Part shown: positions 16,906 through 25,991 of the stretch, piece after piece
Layout: the number at the start of each line of letters is the position of its first letter
How positions within the stretch are numbered: position 1 is the stretch's first letter
NCBI RefSeq assembly: GCF_014207705.1
Contig: NZ_JACHIU010000001.1
Span: 3,898,501-3,962,500, forward strand
DNA length: 64,000 nt
Source: Sphaerisporangium rubeum
GTDB taxonomy: Bacteria; Actinomycetota; Actinomycetes; Streptosporangiales; Streptosporangiaceae
Reading direction: 5' to 3'
Notes under the pieces: generated by a model
Seen by the model: the letters and a program-made list of their open reading frames with translations, nothing else
The model's database searches: none
Told to the model about the DNA's origin: nothing
Program-made: the position numbers and the translations under genes

Positions 16906-18873
16906 ATGGAATTCCGGGTGCTGGGCTCCCTCCAGGTCGTCGACGGCCCCGGCGACGACGGCGACCTCACCCCGAGCGCCGCCAAGGTCCGTGCCGTGCT
17001 CGCCATGCTGGTGCTGCGGCACAACCAGATCGTCTCCACCCGCGAGCTGATCGACGAGCTGTGGGGGGAACGGCCGCCGGCGACCGCGCTCGCCACGTTG
17101 CACACCTACGTCTACAAGCTGCGCAAGATGCTCGGCCCCTGCGGCCCGGCGTCGGTCGTCACCAAGCCGTACGGCTACCTGCTGGCCACCGCCCCCGAGA
17201 CCATCGACGTGTACCGGTTCGAACGCCTGGTCGCCGACGGATGGAGCGCGCTGGAACGCGACGACCCCGGCCGCGCCACCGAATCCCTGTCAGGGGCCCT
17301 GGCCCTGTGGCGCGGCCCCGCGCTCGCCAACCTCGCCGCAGGGGAGCTGCTGTCGGCGCAGATCACCCGCCTGGAGGAGGGCAGGCTCCGCGCGCTGCAG
17401 CTGCGCCTGGACGCCGACCTGCGTCTCGGCCGGCACCGTGAACTGATCAGCGAGCTGAAGGAGCTCATCGCCACCCACCCGCTGAACGAGGACTTCTACG
17501 CCAAACTGATGACGGCCCTGTACCAGGCGGGCCGGCGCGGCGAGGCGCTGGAGGTGTACCAGAACCTGCGGCAGATCCTGGTGGGGCAGCTCGGCCTGGA
17601 ACCCTCCCCGGTCCTCTCCCGGCTGCAGCAGCGCCTGCTGTCGGCCGACCCCGGCCTGGAGGACCCCGCCCCCGCGCGGCGTCCCGCCGCGCCGGCCCCG
17701 CGGCCCGCCCCCGCACCGGCGCAGCTGCCGGCCGACATCGCCGACTTCGCCGGACGGCACGACGTCGCCGGCCACCTCGCCGCTCTGCTCACCGGCGGCT
17801 CGGGCACCGCGGCCCCGGTGGTGTGCGTCGGCGGCATGCCCGGCGCCGGCGTCACCGCGCTGGCCGTGCACGCCGCGCACCGGGTCCGCGCCGCGTTCCC
17901 CTCGGGCCAGCTGTTCGCCGCGCTCGGCGCCGGCGGCCGTCCCGCCGGCCCCGGCGAGGTGCTCGGCGCCTTCCTGCGCGCCGCCGGCGTCCCCGTCGCC
18001 GACATCCCCGACGGGGCCGACGAACGCGGCAACATGTTCCGCACGTGGTGCAGCGACCGGCGGGTCCTCATCCTGCTGGACGACGCCGACAGCGCCACCC
18101 AGATCCGGCCGCTGCTTCCCGGCTCCCCCGGGTGCGCCGTCATCGTGACCACCCGCTCGGCCCTGCACGGCGTCGCCGGCGCGCACGCGGTGCGGCTCGG
18201 CCCGCTCACCGCGGCCGAGGGCCTGCCGCTGCTGGCCGGCGTCGCCGGCCAGGCCCGCGTGGACGCCGAACCGCGGGCCGCCGAGCAGATCGTGCACCTG
18301 TGCGGCGGCCTGCCCCCGGCGCTGCGCGCCGCCGCGGCCCGCCTGGCCGCCGCACCCGCCGCCACCTTGGCGTCCATGGCGGCCCGCCTGGCCGACCCCC
18401 GCACCCGCCTGCGCACCCTCGGCGTCGCCGGCCTGGACGTGCGCGCCGCGTTCCGCGCCGCCTACGACCGCCTGCCGGGCCCCGAACGCGGCCTGTTCCA
18501 CCTCCTCGGCCTGCTGCCCTCCCCCCACGTCACCGCCGGCCGCGTCGCCGCGCTGCTCGGCTGCGGGCCCGACCACGCCGAGCACCTGCTGGCCCGCCTC
18601 ACCGCGCGTTTCCTGCTGGAGGCCACCCCCCGTCCCGGCGGCGAGGTCCGCTACACCGTCCACGACCTGATCCGGCTGTTCGCCCGCCAGTGCCTGGAGG
18701 AGGAACTCGGCCGCGACCCGGCAAGCCCGTCCGACCCCGCCGTACGGGTCCCCGCGCGCGGCGGCCCCCTGCTCACCGGCGACATGATCCTCACCGGCGA
18801 CGCCTGCGCGCTCACCACCCGCACCGACCCCGAACGGGCCGAGGGACGGCCCGCGCGCGTGCTCGGCCCCTAG
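16906..18873 (+). CDS. SARP family activator, AfsR-like (OmpR HTH, BTAD, NB-ARC)
   Basis: This 655-residue regulator begins MEFRVLGSLQV, typical of SARPs. Residues 1-95 form the OmpR-type winged helix, about 100-245 the bacterial transcriptional activation domain (LYQAGRRGEALEVYQNLR, LGLEPSPVLSRLQQRLL), followed by a Pro/Ala linker and an NB-ARC ATPase module. The P-loop is GGMPGAGVTAL (about residue 308), with Val in place of the invariant Lys, so ATP binding may be lost; the Walker B region is RRVLILLDDAD. No C-terminal TPR block follows. The ATG at 16906 fits GGGGGA better than the one at 16894. It is probably the pathway-specific activator of the polyketide operon. Confidence 0.9.
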   Translation: MEFRVLGSLQVVDGPGDDGDLTPSAAKVRAVLAMLVLRHNQIVSTRELIDELWGERPPATALATLHTYVYKLRKMLGPCGPASVVTKPYGYLLATAPETIDVYRFERLVADGWSALERDDPGRATESLSGALALWRGPALANLAAGELLSAQITRLEEGRLRALQLRLDADLRLGRHRELISELKELIATHPLNEDFYAKLMTALYQAGRRGEALEVYQNLRQILVGQLGLEPSPVLSRLQQRLLSADPGLEDPAPARRPAAPAPRPAPAPAQLPADIADFAGRHDVAGHLAALLTGGSGTAAPVVCVGGMPGAGVTALAVHAAHRVRAAFPSGQLFAALGAGGRPAGPGEVLGAFLRAAGVPVADIPDGADERGNMFRTWCSDRRVLILLDDADSATQIRPLLPGSPGCAVIVTTRSALHGVAGAHAVRLGPLTAAEGLPLLAGVAGQARVDAEPRAAEQIVHLCGGLPPALRAAAARLAAAPAATLASMAARLADPRTRLRTLGVAGLDVRAAFRAAYDRLPGPERGLFHLLGLLPSPHVTAGRVAALLGCGPDHAEHLLARLTARFLLEATPRPGGEVRYTVHDLIRLFARQCLEEELGRDPASPSDPAVRVPARGGPLLTGDMILTGDACALTTRTDPERAEGRPARVLGP

Positions 18874-18999
18874 ACCGGCGCTGGTGCCCCACCCCGCACC
18901 CCCCGCCGCACCGGCACAAAAGCCCACACCAGCCCGGCATCAGTGACAAACCAGGCGTGCCGCTGAGCATTGCACCGTATCCACGAAAGGAGACACGCG

Positions 19000-19326
19000 G
19001 TGCATCGGACGCTAATCGTGGCGCGGATGGAACCCTCCGAGACCGAGGCGGTCGCCAAGATCTTCGCCGAATCGGACGCCAGCGAACTACCCCACCTCAT
19101 CGGGGTCGCACGGCGCACCCTGTTCCGCTTCCACGACCTCTACTTCCACCTCGTCGAAGCCGACGCAGACATCACCCCCAACCTCTACAAAGCCCGCACC
19201 CACCCCCTCTACGGCGAGATCAACCAACGCCTCAGCGAACACATCCGCCCCTACGACCCGGGCTGGCGCGAACCCAAGGACGCCATGGCCGACCCCTTCT
19301 ACACCTGGGAGGCCAGCCATGCCTGA
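19000..19326 (+). CDS. TcmI family type II polyketide cyclase
   Basis: This 108-residue protein is of the TcmI/WhiE-ORFVII type, a dimeric alpha+beta-barrel cyclase that closes later rings of an aromatic polyketide. Recognisable features are LIVARMEPSETEAVAKIFAE, SDASELPHLIGVARRTLFRF and the C-terminal WREPKDAMADPFYTWEA. The GTG at 19000 is supported by AAAGGAG seven bases upstream. It is the first gene of the PKS operon and overlaps the cupin gene by 8 nt. Confidence 0.9.
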   Translation: MHRTLIVARMEPSETEAVAKIFAESDASELPHLIGVARRTLFRFHDLYFHLVEADADITPNLYKARTHPLYGEINQRLSEHIRPYDPGWREPKDAMADPFYTWEASHA

Positions 19327-19750
19327 CACCCACCTCACCAAGATCACCGCACACGACGTCCCCCCCAACCACCGCCGCGGCGGCGACATCCGCGTCCTGC
19401 TCAGCCCCAAAACCGTCGGATCCACCTCCGGCTTCATGGGAGTCGCCTACCTCCAGCCCGGCGAACACTTCGTCGAGCACTACCACCCCTACTCCGAGGA
19501 ATTCATGTACATGGTCCGCGGCACCGTCACCGCGACCATCGACGGCCACCAGAAGATCACCCTCACCCCCGGCGAGAGCATGATGATCCCGCCGAACATC
19601 CGCCACCGCGTCGACAACCACGGCGACCAAGAAGCCTGCATGGTCTTCCACGCCTCCCCCCTCGCCCCCCGACCCGACCTCGGCCACGTCGACACCGAAC
19701 ACCCCGCCACCACAGGCACCGGCGGCACCACCACAGGAACCCCCCGGTGA
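19319..19750 (+). CDS. Cupin protein of the type II PKS operon (WhiE-ORFII-like)
   Basis: This is a 143-residue single-domain cupin. The metal-binding motifs are visible as [22 protein letters not shown] and [15 protein letters not shown]. Homologous cupins occur in spore-pigment and aromatic polyketide clusters, where they assist cyclisation or oxidation, though the precise reaction is not settled. The start lies inside the cyclase gene and the stop overlaps the KS-alpha GTG, so the three genes are translationally coupled. The C-terminal [12 protein letters not shown] tail is low complexity. Confidence 0.88.
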   Translation: MPDTHLTKITAHDVPPNHRRGGDIRVLLSPKTVGSTSGFMGVAYLQPGEHFVEHYHPYSEEFMYMVRGTVTATIDGHQKITLTPGESMMIPPNIRHRVDNHGDQEACMVFHASPLAPRPDLGHVDTEHPATTGTGGTTTGTPR

Positions 19751-21126
19751 CCCACACCGGCACCCGCCCCACCGCACGGCGCCGGGCCACGCGGCGGCCC
19801 GGCGCCACCCGCCCCACCACCCCCCGCCACGAACGCCGCGTCGTCATCACCGGCATCGGCGTCGCCGCACCCGGCGGCATCGGCGTCCCCGCCTTCTGGG
19901 ACCTGCTCACCTCAGGCCGCACCGCCACCCGCGGCATCACCCTGTTCGACCCCACCGGCTTCCGGTCCCGCATCGCCGCCGAATGCGACTTCGACCCCAC
20001 CGCACACGGCCTCACCCCCCAGCAGGCCCGCCGCATGGACCGCGCCGCGCAACTCGGCGTCGTCAGCACCCGCGAAGCCCTCACCGACAGCGGCCTCACC
20101 CACACCCACATCCCCCCAGAACGCCTCGGCGTGTCCATCGGCAGCGCCGTCGGCTGCACCATGGGCCTCGAACAGGAATACGTCGTCCTCAGCGACGCCG
20201 GACGCCACTGGCTCGTCGACCCCACCTACGCCGTCCCCCACCTGTACGGCTACATGATCCCCAGCACCATGGCCACCGAGATCGCCTGGGAAGCCGGCGC
20301 AGAGGGCCCCGTCGCCCTCATCTCCACCGGCTGCACCGCCGGCCTCGACTCCATCGCCCACGGCTACACCCTCGTCAAAGAAGGCTCAGCCGACGCCGTC
20401 GTCGCCGGCGCCACCGACGCACCCGTCTCCCCCATCACCGTCGCCTGCTTCGACGCCATCAAAGCCACCTCACCCAGCAACGACGACCCCACCCACGCCT
20501 CACGACCCTTCGACCTCGACCGCAACGGCTTCGTCCTCGGCGAAGGCGCCGCCATCCTCATCCTCGAAGAACACACCACCGCCACCCGCCGCGGCGCCAC
20601 CATCTACGCCGAAATCATCGGCACCGCCGGCCGCAGCAACGCCTACCACATGACCGGCCTCAAACCCGACGGCCGCGAAATGGCAGAAGCCATCCGCACC
20701 GCCATGAACCACGCCCACCTCGACCCCCAAGACATCGACTACATCAACGCACACGGCTCAGGCACCCGCCAGAACGACCGCCACGAAACCGCCGCGTTCA
20801 AAACCGCACTCGGCCACCACGCACACCGCATCCCCGTCAGCTCCATCAAATCCATGATCGGCCACTCACTCGGCGCCATCGGCTCCATCGAAGTCGCCGC
20901 CTGCGCACTCGCCCTCACCCACGGCGTCGTCCCCCCCACCGCCAACCTCCACACCGCCGACCCCGAATGCGACCTCGACTACGTCCCGCTCACCGCCAGG
21001 CACCAGCCCCTGGACGTCGTCCTCAGCGTCGGCAGCGGCTTCGGCGGCTTCCAGACCGCCATGCTGCTCGCCCGCCACCGCGGACGCCGCCCCGCCCGCG
21101 CACCACGGAAAGGCGGCACCCAATGA
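19747..21126 (+). CDS. Type II PKS ketosynthase alpha (KS-alpha)
   Basis: This 459-residue ketoacyl synthase catalyses the iterative decarboxylative condensations that build the polyketide chain on the ACP. The active-site Cys is in [10 protein letters not shown] (about Cys197), the histidines are in [11 protein letters not shown] and [14 protein letters not shown], and GFGGFQTA lies near the C-terminus. The N-terminus has a basic extension (residues 2-30) before [13 protein letters not shown]. The GTG overlaps the cupin stop and the stop overlaps the chain-length-factor start. Glu and Lys codons are mostly GAA and AAA, unlike the flanking genes. Confidence 0.96.
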   Translation: MTHTGTRPTARRRATRRPGATRPTTPRHERRVVITGIGVAAPGGIGVPAFWDLLTSGRTATRGITLFDPTGFRSRIAAECDFDPTAHGLTPQQARRMDRAAQLGVVSTREALTDSGLTHTHIPPERLGVSIGSAVGCTMGLEQEYVVLSDAGRHWLVDPTYAVPHLYGYMIPSTMATEIAWEAGAEGPVALISTGCTAGLDSIAHGYTLVKEGSADAVVAGATDAPVSPITVACFDAIKATSPSNDDPTHASRPFDLDRNGFVLGEGAAILILEEHTTATRRGATIYAEIIGTAGRSNAYHMTGLKPDGREMAEAIRTAMNHAHLDPQDIDYINAHGSGTRQNDRHETAAFKTALGHHAHRIPVSSIKSMIGHSLGAIGSIEVAACALALTHGVVPPTANLHTADPECDLDYVPLTARHQPLDVVLSVGSGFGGFQTAMLLARHRGRRPARAPRKGGTQ

Positions 21127-22364
21127 CCCACACCACCGACCACACCACCGACCGGCCCGTCATCACCGGCATCGGCATCACCGCACCCAACGGACTCGGC
21201 ACCCACGCCTACTGGCAAGCCACCCTCGACGGCAAAAGCGGCATCGGCCCCATCACCCGCTTCGACGCCGAACGCTACCCCGTCCGCCTCGCCGGCGAAG
21301 TCACCGGCTTCGACGACACCGAACACATCCCAAGCCGCATCGCCGTACAAACCGACCACTGGAGCCACCTCGGCCTCACCGCCGCCGACATGGCCCTCAC
21401 CGACGCCGGCATCGACCCCACCACCCTCCCCGAATACGAAATGGCCGTCGTCACCGCCTCCTCCTCAGGCGGCACCGAATTCGGCCAACGCGAAATCGAG
21501 AAACTCTGGGCCCAAGGCCCCCAATACGTCGGCGTCTACCAATCCATCGCCTGGTTCTACGCCGCCACCACCGGCCAGATCTCCATCCGCCACGGCATGC
21601 GCGGCCCCTGCGGCGTCATCTGCACCGAACAAGCAGGCGGCCTCGACGTCACCGCACACGCACGCCGCCTCCTCAACAACGGCGCACGCGTCGTCGTCAC
21701 CGGCGGCACCGACGCCTCCCTGTGCCCCTACGGCCTCGTCGCACAACTATCCACCGGACACCTCTCCACCCGCGACGACCCCGAACACGCCTACCTCCCC
21801 TTCGACACCGACGCCTGCGGCTACATCCCCGGCGAAGGCGGCGCCATGCTCATCGCCGAAACCCCCGCCACCGCACACGCACGCGGCGCACGCCCCTACG
21901 GCGCACTCGCCGGCTACGCCGCCACCTTCGACCCCCGCCCCCGGCCCGGCGAACCCCCCCTGTCCAACCTCCGCCGCGCCATCACCACCGCCCTCCACCA
22001 AGCACACCTCACCCCCGCCGACATCGACGTCGTCTTCGCCGACGCACTCGGCGTCCCCGCACACGACCGCCAAGAAGCCCACGCCATCACCACCGTCTTC
22101 GGCCCCTGCGCCGTCCCCGTCACCGCCCCCAAGACCATGACAGGACGCCTCTACGCCGGCGGCGCCGCACTCGACCTCGCCACCGCACTCCTCGCCATCC
22201 GCGACGGCGTCATCCCCCCCACCACCGGCGTCCGCGCCCTCGCCCCCGGCTGCGACATCGACCTCGTCAGGAACACCCCACGCGACGGCCCCGTCCGCAA
22301 CGCACTCATCCTCGCCCGCGGCCACGGCGGCTTCAACGCCGCCTGCGTCCTCACCACCCCCTGA
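21123..22364 (+). CDS. Type II PKS chain-length factor (KS-beta)
   Basis: This 413-residue ketosynthase homologue forms the heterodimer with KS-alpha and sets the chain length. The active-site Cys is replaced by Gln in [10 protein letters not shown] (about Gln170), the diagnostic mark of a chain-length factor. The ATG overlaps the KS-alpha stop codon (ATGA). Conserved KS features such as [12 protein letters not shown] and GGAMLIAE remain. With two cyclases and no ketoreductase in the operon, an unreduced, probably long-chain product of the spore-pigment type is expected, but chain length cannot be read by eye. Confidence 0.95.
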   Translation: MTHTTDHTTDRPVITGIGITAPNGLGTHAYWQATLDGKSGIGPITRFDAERYPVRLAGEVTGFDDTEHIPSRIAVQTDHWSHLGLTAADMALTDAGIDPTTLPEYEMAVVTASSSGGTEFGQREIEKLWAQGPQYVGVYQSIAWFYAATTGQISIRHGMRGPCGVICTEQAGGLDVTAHARRLLNNGARVVVTGGTDASLCPYGLVAQLSTGHLSTRDDPEHAYLPFDTDACGYIPGEGGAMLIAETPATAHARGARPYGALAGYAATFDPRPRPGEPPLSNLRRAITTALHQAHLTPADIDVVFADALGVPAHDRQEAHAITTVFGPCAVPVTAPKTMTGRLYAGGAALDLATALLAIRDGVIPPTTGVRALAPGCDIDLVRNTPRDGPVRNALILARGHGGFNAACVLTTP

Positions 22365-22390
22365 CCACACACAACACACACGGAGAAACC

Positions 22391-22645
22391 ATGACCCACT
22401 TCGACCTCGACGACATGAGACGCATCATGAGCGGCTGCGCCGGCGTCCCCGAAACCGTCGACCTCGCCGGCGACATCGGCCACACCACCTTCGTCGACCT
22501 CGGCTACGACTCCCTCGCCGTCCTCGAGATGACCGCACGCATCCAGCAAGAACTCGGCATCCGCATCCCCGACGACGCCGTCGACGACATGAAAACCCCC
22601 CAAGCCGCCGTCGACTACGTCAACCGCCGCCTCACCACCGCCTGA
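22391..22645 (+). CDS. Type II PKS acyl carrier protein
   Basis: This is an 84-residue acyl carrier protein. The phosphopantetheine attachment Ser lies in DLGYDSLAVLE (about Ser41), and the helix II/III region reads IRIPDDAVDDMKTPQAAVDYV. The ATG at 22391 follows GGAGAAACC, 26 bp after the chain-length-factor stop. It carries the growing chain between KS/CLF and the aromatase. No phosphopantetheinyl transferase gene is in the window, so activation must come from elsewhere. Confidence 0.95.
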   Translation: MTHFDLDDMRRIMSGCAGVPETVDLAGDIGHTTFVDLGYDSLAVLEMTARIQQELGIRIPDDAVDDMKTPQAAVDYVNRRLTTA

Positions 22646-22663
22646 CACCGTAAGGACACCCAC

Positions 22664-23134
22664 ATGGCAGGACACGTCGACAACGAGATCATCATCGCCG
22701 CCCCCATGGACCTGGTCTGGACCATGACCAACGACGTCACCTCATGGCCCACCCTGTTCAGCGAATACAAATCCACCCAAATACTCGAACGCCGCGGCCC
22801 CACCATCCGCTTCCGCCTCACCATGCACCCCGACCCCGACGGCAACGAATGGAGCTGGATCTCAGAACGCACCCCCGACCCCACCACCCGCACCGTACAC
22901 GCACACCGCGTCGAACCCGGCTGGTTCAAATACATGAACCTCTTCTGGGAATACACCCAGGTCCCCGACGCCGTCCGCATGCGCTGGATCCAGGACTTCG
23001 AAATGAAACCCGACGCACCACTCAGCGACAAACAAATGACCAAACGCCTCAACGACAACACCGTCATCCAGATGAACCGCATCCGCCAACTCGTCGAAGA
23101 AGCCGCCGACCGCACCGCACCCGCCCCCATGTGA
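22664..23134 (+). CDS. SRPBCC aromatase/cyclase
   Basis: This 156-residue single-domain SRPBCC (START-like) protein resembles WhiE-ORFVI and the N-terminal half of TcmN, which catalyse first-ring cyclisation and aromatisation of the nascent chain. The start HVDNEIIIAAPMDLVWTMTN and SWPTLFSEY are the family's N-terminal signature, and the C-terminal helix DNTVIQMNRIRQLVEEAA is present. Mono-domain members usually act on unreduced chains, which fits the absence of a ketoreductase. It is 18 bp downstream of the ACP gene. Confidence 0.9.
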   Translation: MAGHVDNEIIIAAPMDLVWTMTNDVTSWPTLFSEYKSTQILERRGPTIRFRLTMHPDPDGNEWSWISERTPDPTTRTVHAHRVEPGWFKYMNLFWEYTQVPDAVRMRWIQDFEMKPDAPLSDKQMTKRLNDNTVIQMNRIRQLVEEAADRTAPAPM

Positions 23135-23169
23135 CCACCCCCACCCACAACCACCGGAAAAGAGCACGC

Positions 23170-23799
23170 ATGAACCACACCGACACCGTCTACCGCGTCA
23201 TGGTCAAAATGCGCATCCACCCCGGCATGGAACGCGACTTCGAAAAAACCTGGCGCGACATCGCCACCACCATCGCACGCCACCCCGCCAACATCGCACA
23301 ATCCATCGCCAAAAGCCCCGACGAGGACGGCGTCTACTACATCACCAGCGACTGGCAGAACAAACAACGCTTCCACGAATTCGAACACAGCCCAGAACAC
23401 GCCGCCAACCGCATGCGCCTCGACCCCTACCGCGACCCCGCCGGCACATCGATGACCCCCATGCACGTCACCGCCACCCACCCCAGCCGCCCCCAACCCG
23501 GCCGCGTACGCGTCGCCCTCTACCTCAACGAACCAGAGAACGACCGAGGCTCCATCGAAACCGCCTACCACCAGATCAGCACCACCCTCCGCGGCCGCAC
23601 CGGCCTCCGCGGCAACGAACTCCTCCGCTCCCTCCGCGACCCCGGCCGCTACGCCGTACTCAGCGAATGGGACGACATCCCCACCTACCGCGAATGGGAA
23701 CGCAGCCCCGAACACCTCCCCACCACCTCCCCACTCGCCCGCTACCACGACAAAGGCCTCGGCATCTTCGGCTCCTACGAAGTCCTCGCCGCCTACTGA
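23170..23799 (+). CDS. Tandem antibiotic-biosynthesis-monooxygenase (ABM) protein
   Basis: This 209-residue protein is made of two ferredoxin-like ABM domains (about residues 5-95 and 115-205). Each has the strand-helix pattern ending in W, FE.SPEH: HEFEHSPEHAANR in the first and REWERSPEHLPTTS in the second. ABM proteins are cofactor-independent oxygenases that make quinones from phenolic polyketides, and homologues occur in spore-pigment clusters. The ATG at 23170 is 35 bp after the aromatase gene. A hairpin follows its stop codon. Confidence 0.85.
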   Translation: MNHTDTVYRVMVKMRIHPGMERDFEKTWRDIATTIARHPANIAQSIAKSPDEDGVYYITSDWQNKQRFHEFEHSPEHAANRMRLDPYRDPAGTSMTPMHVTATHPSRPQPGRVRVALYLNEPENDRGSIETAYHQISTTLRGRTGLRGNELLRSLRDPGRYAVLSEWDDIPTYREWERSPEHLPTTSPLARYHDKGLGIFGSYEVLAAY

Positions 23800-23809
23800 C
23801 CACCCCACC

Positions 23810-23841
23810 CCTTCCCGGACGGCCACCCCCGCCCGGGAAGG
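23810..23841 (+). terminator. Intercistronic hairpin between ABM and SchA/CurD genes
   Basis: Perfect 9-bp arms CCTTCCCGG and CCGGGAAGG enclose a 14-base loop, 11 bp after the ABM stop. There is no T tract, so it may be an attenuator or mRNA-stabilising hairpin within the operon rather than its end. Confidence 0.5.
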
Positions 23842-23887
23842 CCCCCCACCCACACCCACCATCAGCCACCCACCACGGAGAACCACC

Positions 23888-24268
23888 ATGCCCTACGCCA
23901 TGCTCACCTTCCGCATCAAACCCGGCCACGAAGAAGAACTCGCCGAAATCTTCTCCGCCGCACCACCCCTGGAATCCCCCATCGTCACCGACGACCGCGG
24001 CGAGGAAACCGCACGCCTCATCGGCACCGGCGTCTTCGTCAAAGACGACGTCCTCGTCCGCCTCGTCCACTACGAAGGCGACTTCACCGGCATCGCCCGC
24101 CACCTCGCCGCACAACAACACGTCCACGTCATAGAAAGCCGCATCGTCCCGTTCCTCACAGAAACCCGCGACACCGGCACACCCGAAGGCTTCGCCGCCT
24201 TCTTCCGCAACGCACGCATGCGCTGCCTCACCCAATCCTCCAGCGAACCCCACTCCACCCCCCTGTAA
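23888..24268 (+). CDS. SchA/CurD-like protein of the spore-pigment type
   Basis: This 126-residue protein matches the SchA/CurD-like domain found in the sch, cur and whiE spore-pigment clusters. Visible elements are IGTGVFVKDDVLVRLVHYEG, IARHLAAQQHVH and the C-terminal TRDTGTPEGFAAFFRNARMR. Its biochemical role is not established; it is a fold related to ABM/EthD-type proteins. It is a strong contextual marker that the polyketide cluster is of the spore-pigment class. Confidence 0.85.
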   Translation: MPYAMLTFRIKPGHEEELAEIFSAAPPLESPIVTDDRGEETARLIGTGVFVKDDVLVRLVHYEGDFTGIARHLAAQQHVHVIESRIVPFLTETRDTGTPEGFAAFFRNARMRCLTQSSSEPHSTPL

Positions 24269-24360
24269 CCCGGCACCCCCGCACCCGCACAAAAAACGCA
24301 CGCCACCGGGGCCGGATCGCACCGCCACGCGACCCGGCCCCCGCCACCCCAGGAGCCGCC

Positions 24361-24816
24361 ATGCCCGCCAGCACCGACCACACCGCGGACATCGACCTCC
24401 TCGAAGCCGTCCCCCGCGAAACCGCCACCCTGCGCACCCAGGCCCACCGCCTCGTCACCGCACTCGCCCTGCGCACCGGCCTCACCGTGCCACAGTTCCG
24501 CTGCCTGGCCCTGCTGTGCCGCCGCGGCCCCCTCACCCCCGCCGAACTCGCCACCCAGGCCCACCTCCCCCCCTCCGCCGCCACCTCCGTCACCACGCGC
24601 CTGGAGAACGACGGCCTCGTCCGCCGCACCACCGCCGCCGACGGCCGCGTCCTGCTGCACGCCACCCCCCGCGCACGCCTCGGCCCGGCGTTCCGCGAGC
24701 TCCGCGAGACCTGGCACTCCCTGCTGCGCGGCCAGGACGACGACCTGGCCCTCATCGCCGGGCTGCTGGCCGATGGGCGAAGGTTGTCTGACCTTGTGAT
24801 CGGCATCGTCAGTTGA
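24361..24816 (+). CDS. MarR family transcriptional regulator
   Basis: This is a 151-residue winged-helix regulator. The MarR signature is visible in LTVPQFRCLALLCRRGPLT, ELATQAHLPPSAATSVTTRL and ENDGLVRRTTAADGRVLL. The ATG at 24361 follows CAGGAGCC. It lies 92 bp after the SchA/CurD gene on the same strand and may sense the polyketide product or a precursor. A copy of the GCC-TTTAC-N3-GTAGATCA element follows its stop. Confidence 0.88.
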   Translation: MPASTDHTADIDLLEAVPRETATLRTQAHRLVTALALRTGLTVPQFRCLALLCRRGPLTPAELATQAHLPPSAATSVTTRLENDGLVRRTTAADGRVLLHATPRARLGPAFRELRETWHSLLRGQDDDLALIAGLLADGRRLSDLVIGIVS

Positions 24817-24822
24817 GCCGAC

Positions 24823-24841
24823 GCCTTTACATTGTAGATCA
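24823..24841. promoter_or_regulatory. GCC-TTTAC-N3-GTAGATCA element, copy 1
   Basis: This copy has TTTAC-ATT-GTAGA at its core and lies between the MarR gene and the recombinase gene, 61 bp before the latter's GTG. Two further copies match it outside the spacer, apart from one extra T in copy 3 (40042, 43533), and a weaker fourth lies at 56603. The partial dyad suggests a repressor site. Confidence 0.45.
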
Positions 24842-24901
24842 AACTAATCGCCACGGCCGGCGGCCTTCACCGGCCAGGCGGGCCCCTCTAAGATCGCCTT
24901 C

Positions 24902-25894
24902 GTGGACGTACCCGTCGTGCGCGATCCCGGCGCCGGTGTCGCCGTCTCCCCCGCCACCGACCCCTACCACGTCTACCTCGACGCGCTGACCAGCGCCGAG
25001 TCCCGGCGGGCCATGCGCGGCTGCCTGGACCGCATCGCCAGGGTCCTCACCGGTGACGACGCCGCCACCGGCGCGGGACAGCCCTGGCACCTGCTGCGGT
25101 ACGAGCACACCGTGCGGATCCGTGCCATCCTCACCGAACGCGGCTGGTCCCCGTCGTACGTCAACAAACACCTGGTGGCACTGCGCCGGGTGATGCGCGA
25201 AGCGTGGCGCCTCGGCCGCATGGACGCCGAGGAGTACCAGCGCGCCGCCGACCTGCCGACCCTCCAGCACACCCGCCTGCCGGCCGGCCAGCACGTGCCG
25301 CCGGAGGTCACCGGCGCCGCGCTCGCCGCCTGCGACGCCGACACCACCCCCGCCGGGGTCCGCGACGGCGCGCTGCTCGCCGTCCTGTACTCCACCGGCT
25401 GCCGGCGCGCCGAGATCGCCGCGCTCACCCTCGCCGACTACGACACCGCGGCCCGGTCGCTGCGGGTACGCGGCAAACGCGACAAGGAACGGCTGGTGTA
25501 CCTCACCGCGCCGGCCGTGGCGCGCGTGGAGGCCTGGCTCGCGGTACGCGGACGCGACGCCGGAGCACTGTTCTGCCCCATCAACAGGGCGGGACGGCTG
25601 CGCGCACCCGGCGGACGGCCGGCGGCCATGACCGGGCAGGCCATCGCCGACATCCTCACCCGCCGGCTGGCGGCGGCCGGCGCCGCGCGGCGCACCCCGC
25701 ACGACTTCCGGCGCACGTTCATCGGCGAACTGCTGGACGCCGGGGTCGACCTGGCCACCACCCAGGCCCTGGTCGGCCACGCGTCCCCCGTCACCACCGC
25801 GCGCTACGACCGCCGGCCGGAAAGCCGCCGCCGCGAAGCCGTGGACCGCCTCCCCATGCCGGCCCCCACCCCCTTGCGTCCGCCGCCTGGATGA
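24902..25894 (+). CDS. Tyrosine recombinase/integrase
   Basis: This is a 330-residue site-specific recombinase. The N-terminal SAM-like core-binding domain (about 15-115) contains WSPSYVNKHLVALRRVMREAW. The catalytic domain has Arg in STGCRRAEIAALT, Lys in the beta hairpin RGKRDKERLV, HDFRRT, GHAS and the Tyr nucleophile in TTARYDRRP (about residue 302), so all active-site residues are present. It is alone: no excisionase, replication genes or att repeats are visible. It could be a XerC-like enzyme or the remnant of an element that brought in the polyketide locus. Confidence 0.9.
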   Translation: MDVPVVRDPGAGVAVSPATDPYHVYLDALTSAESRRAMRGCLDRIARVLTGDDAATGAGQPWHLLRYEHTVRIRAILTERGWSPSYVNKHLVALRRVMREAWRLGRMDAEEYQRAADLPTLQHTRLPAGQHVPPEVTGAALAACDADTTPAGVRDGALLAVLYSTGCRRAEIAALTLADYDTAARSLRVRGKRDKERLVYLTAPAVARVEAWLAVRGRDAGALFCPINRAGRLRAPGGRPAAMTGQAIADILTRRLAAAGAARRTPHDFRRTFIGELLDAGVDLATTQALVGHASPVTTARYDRRPESRRREAVDRLPMPAPTPLRPPPG

Positions 25895-25991
25895 CAGGGG
25901 ACGGAGGCCGCAAGACAGGGGTCCTGCCCCGGTTCACGCGCGAAGTAGGCGGTGCCGGAGGCGCGGACCCCCTCGGGTGGGTTAGTCTCAT

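Noticed and set aside
24839-25780. Minus-strand frame opposite the recombinase ending in the TTTAC element
   Set aside because: The plus strand has all tyrosine recombinase motifs. The frame ends there only because the element contains TGATC on that strand.
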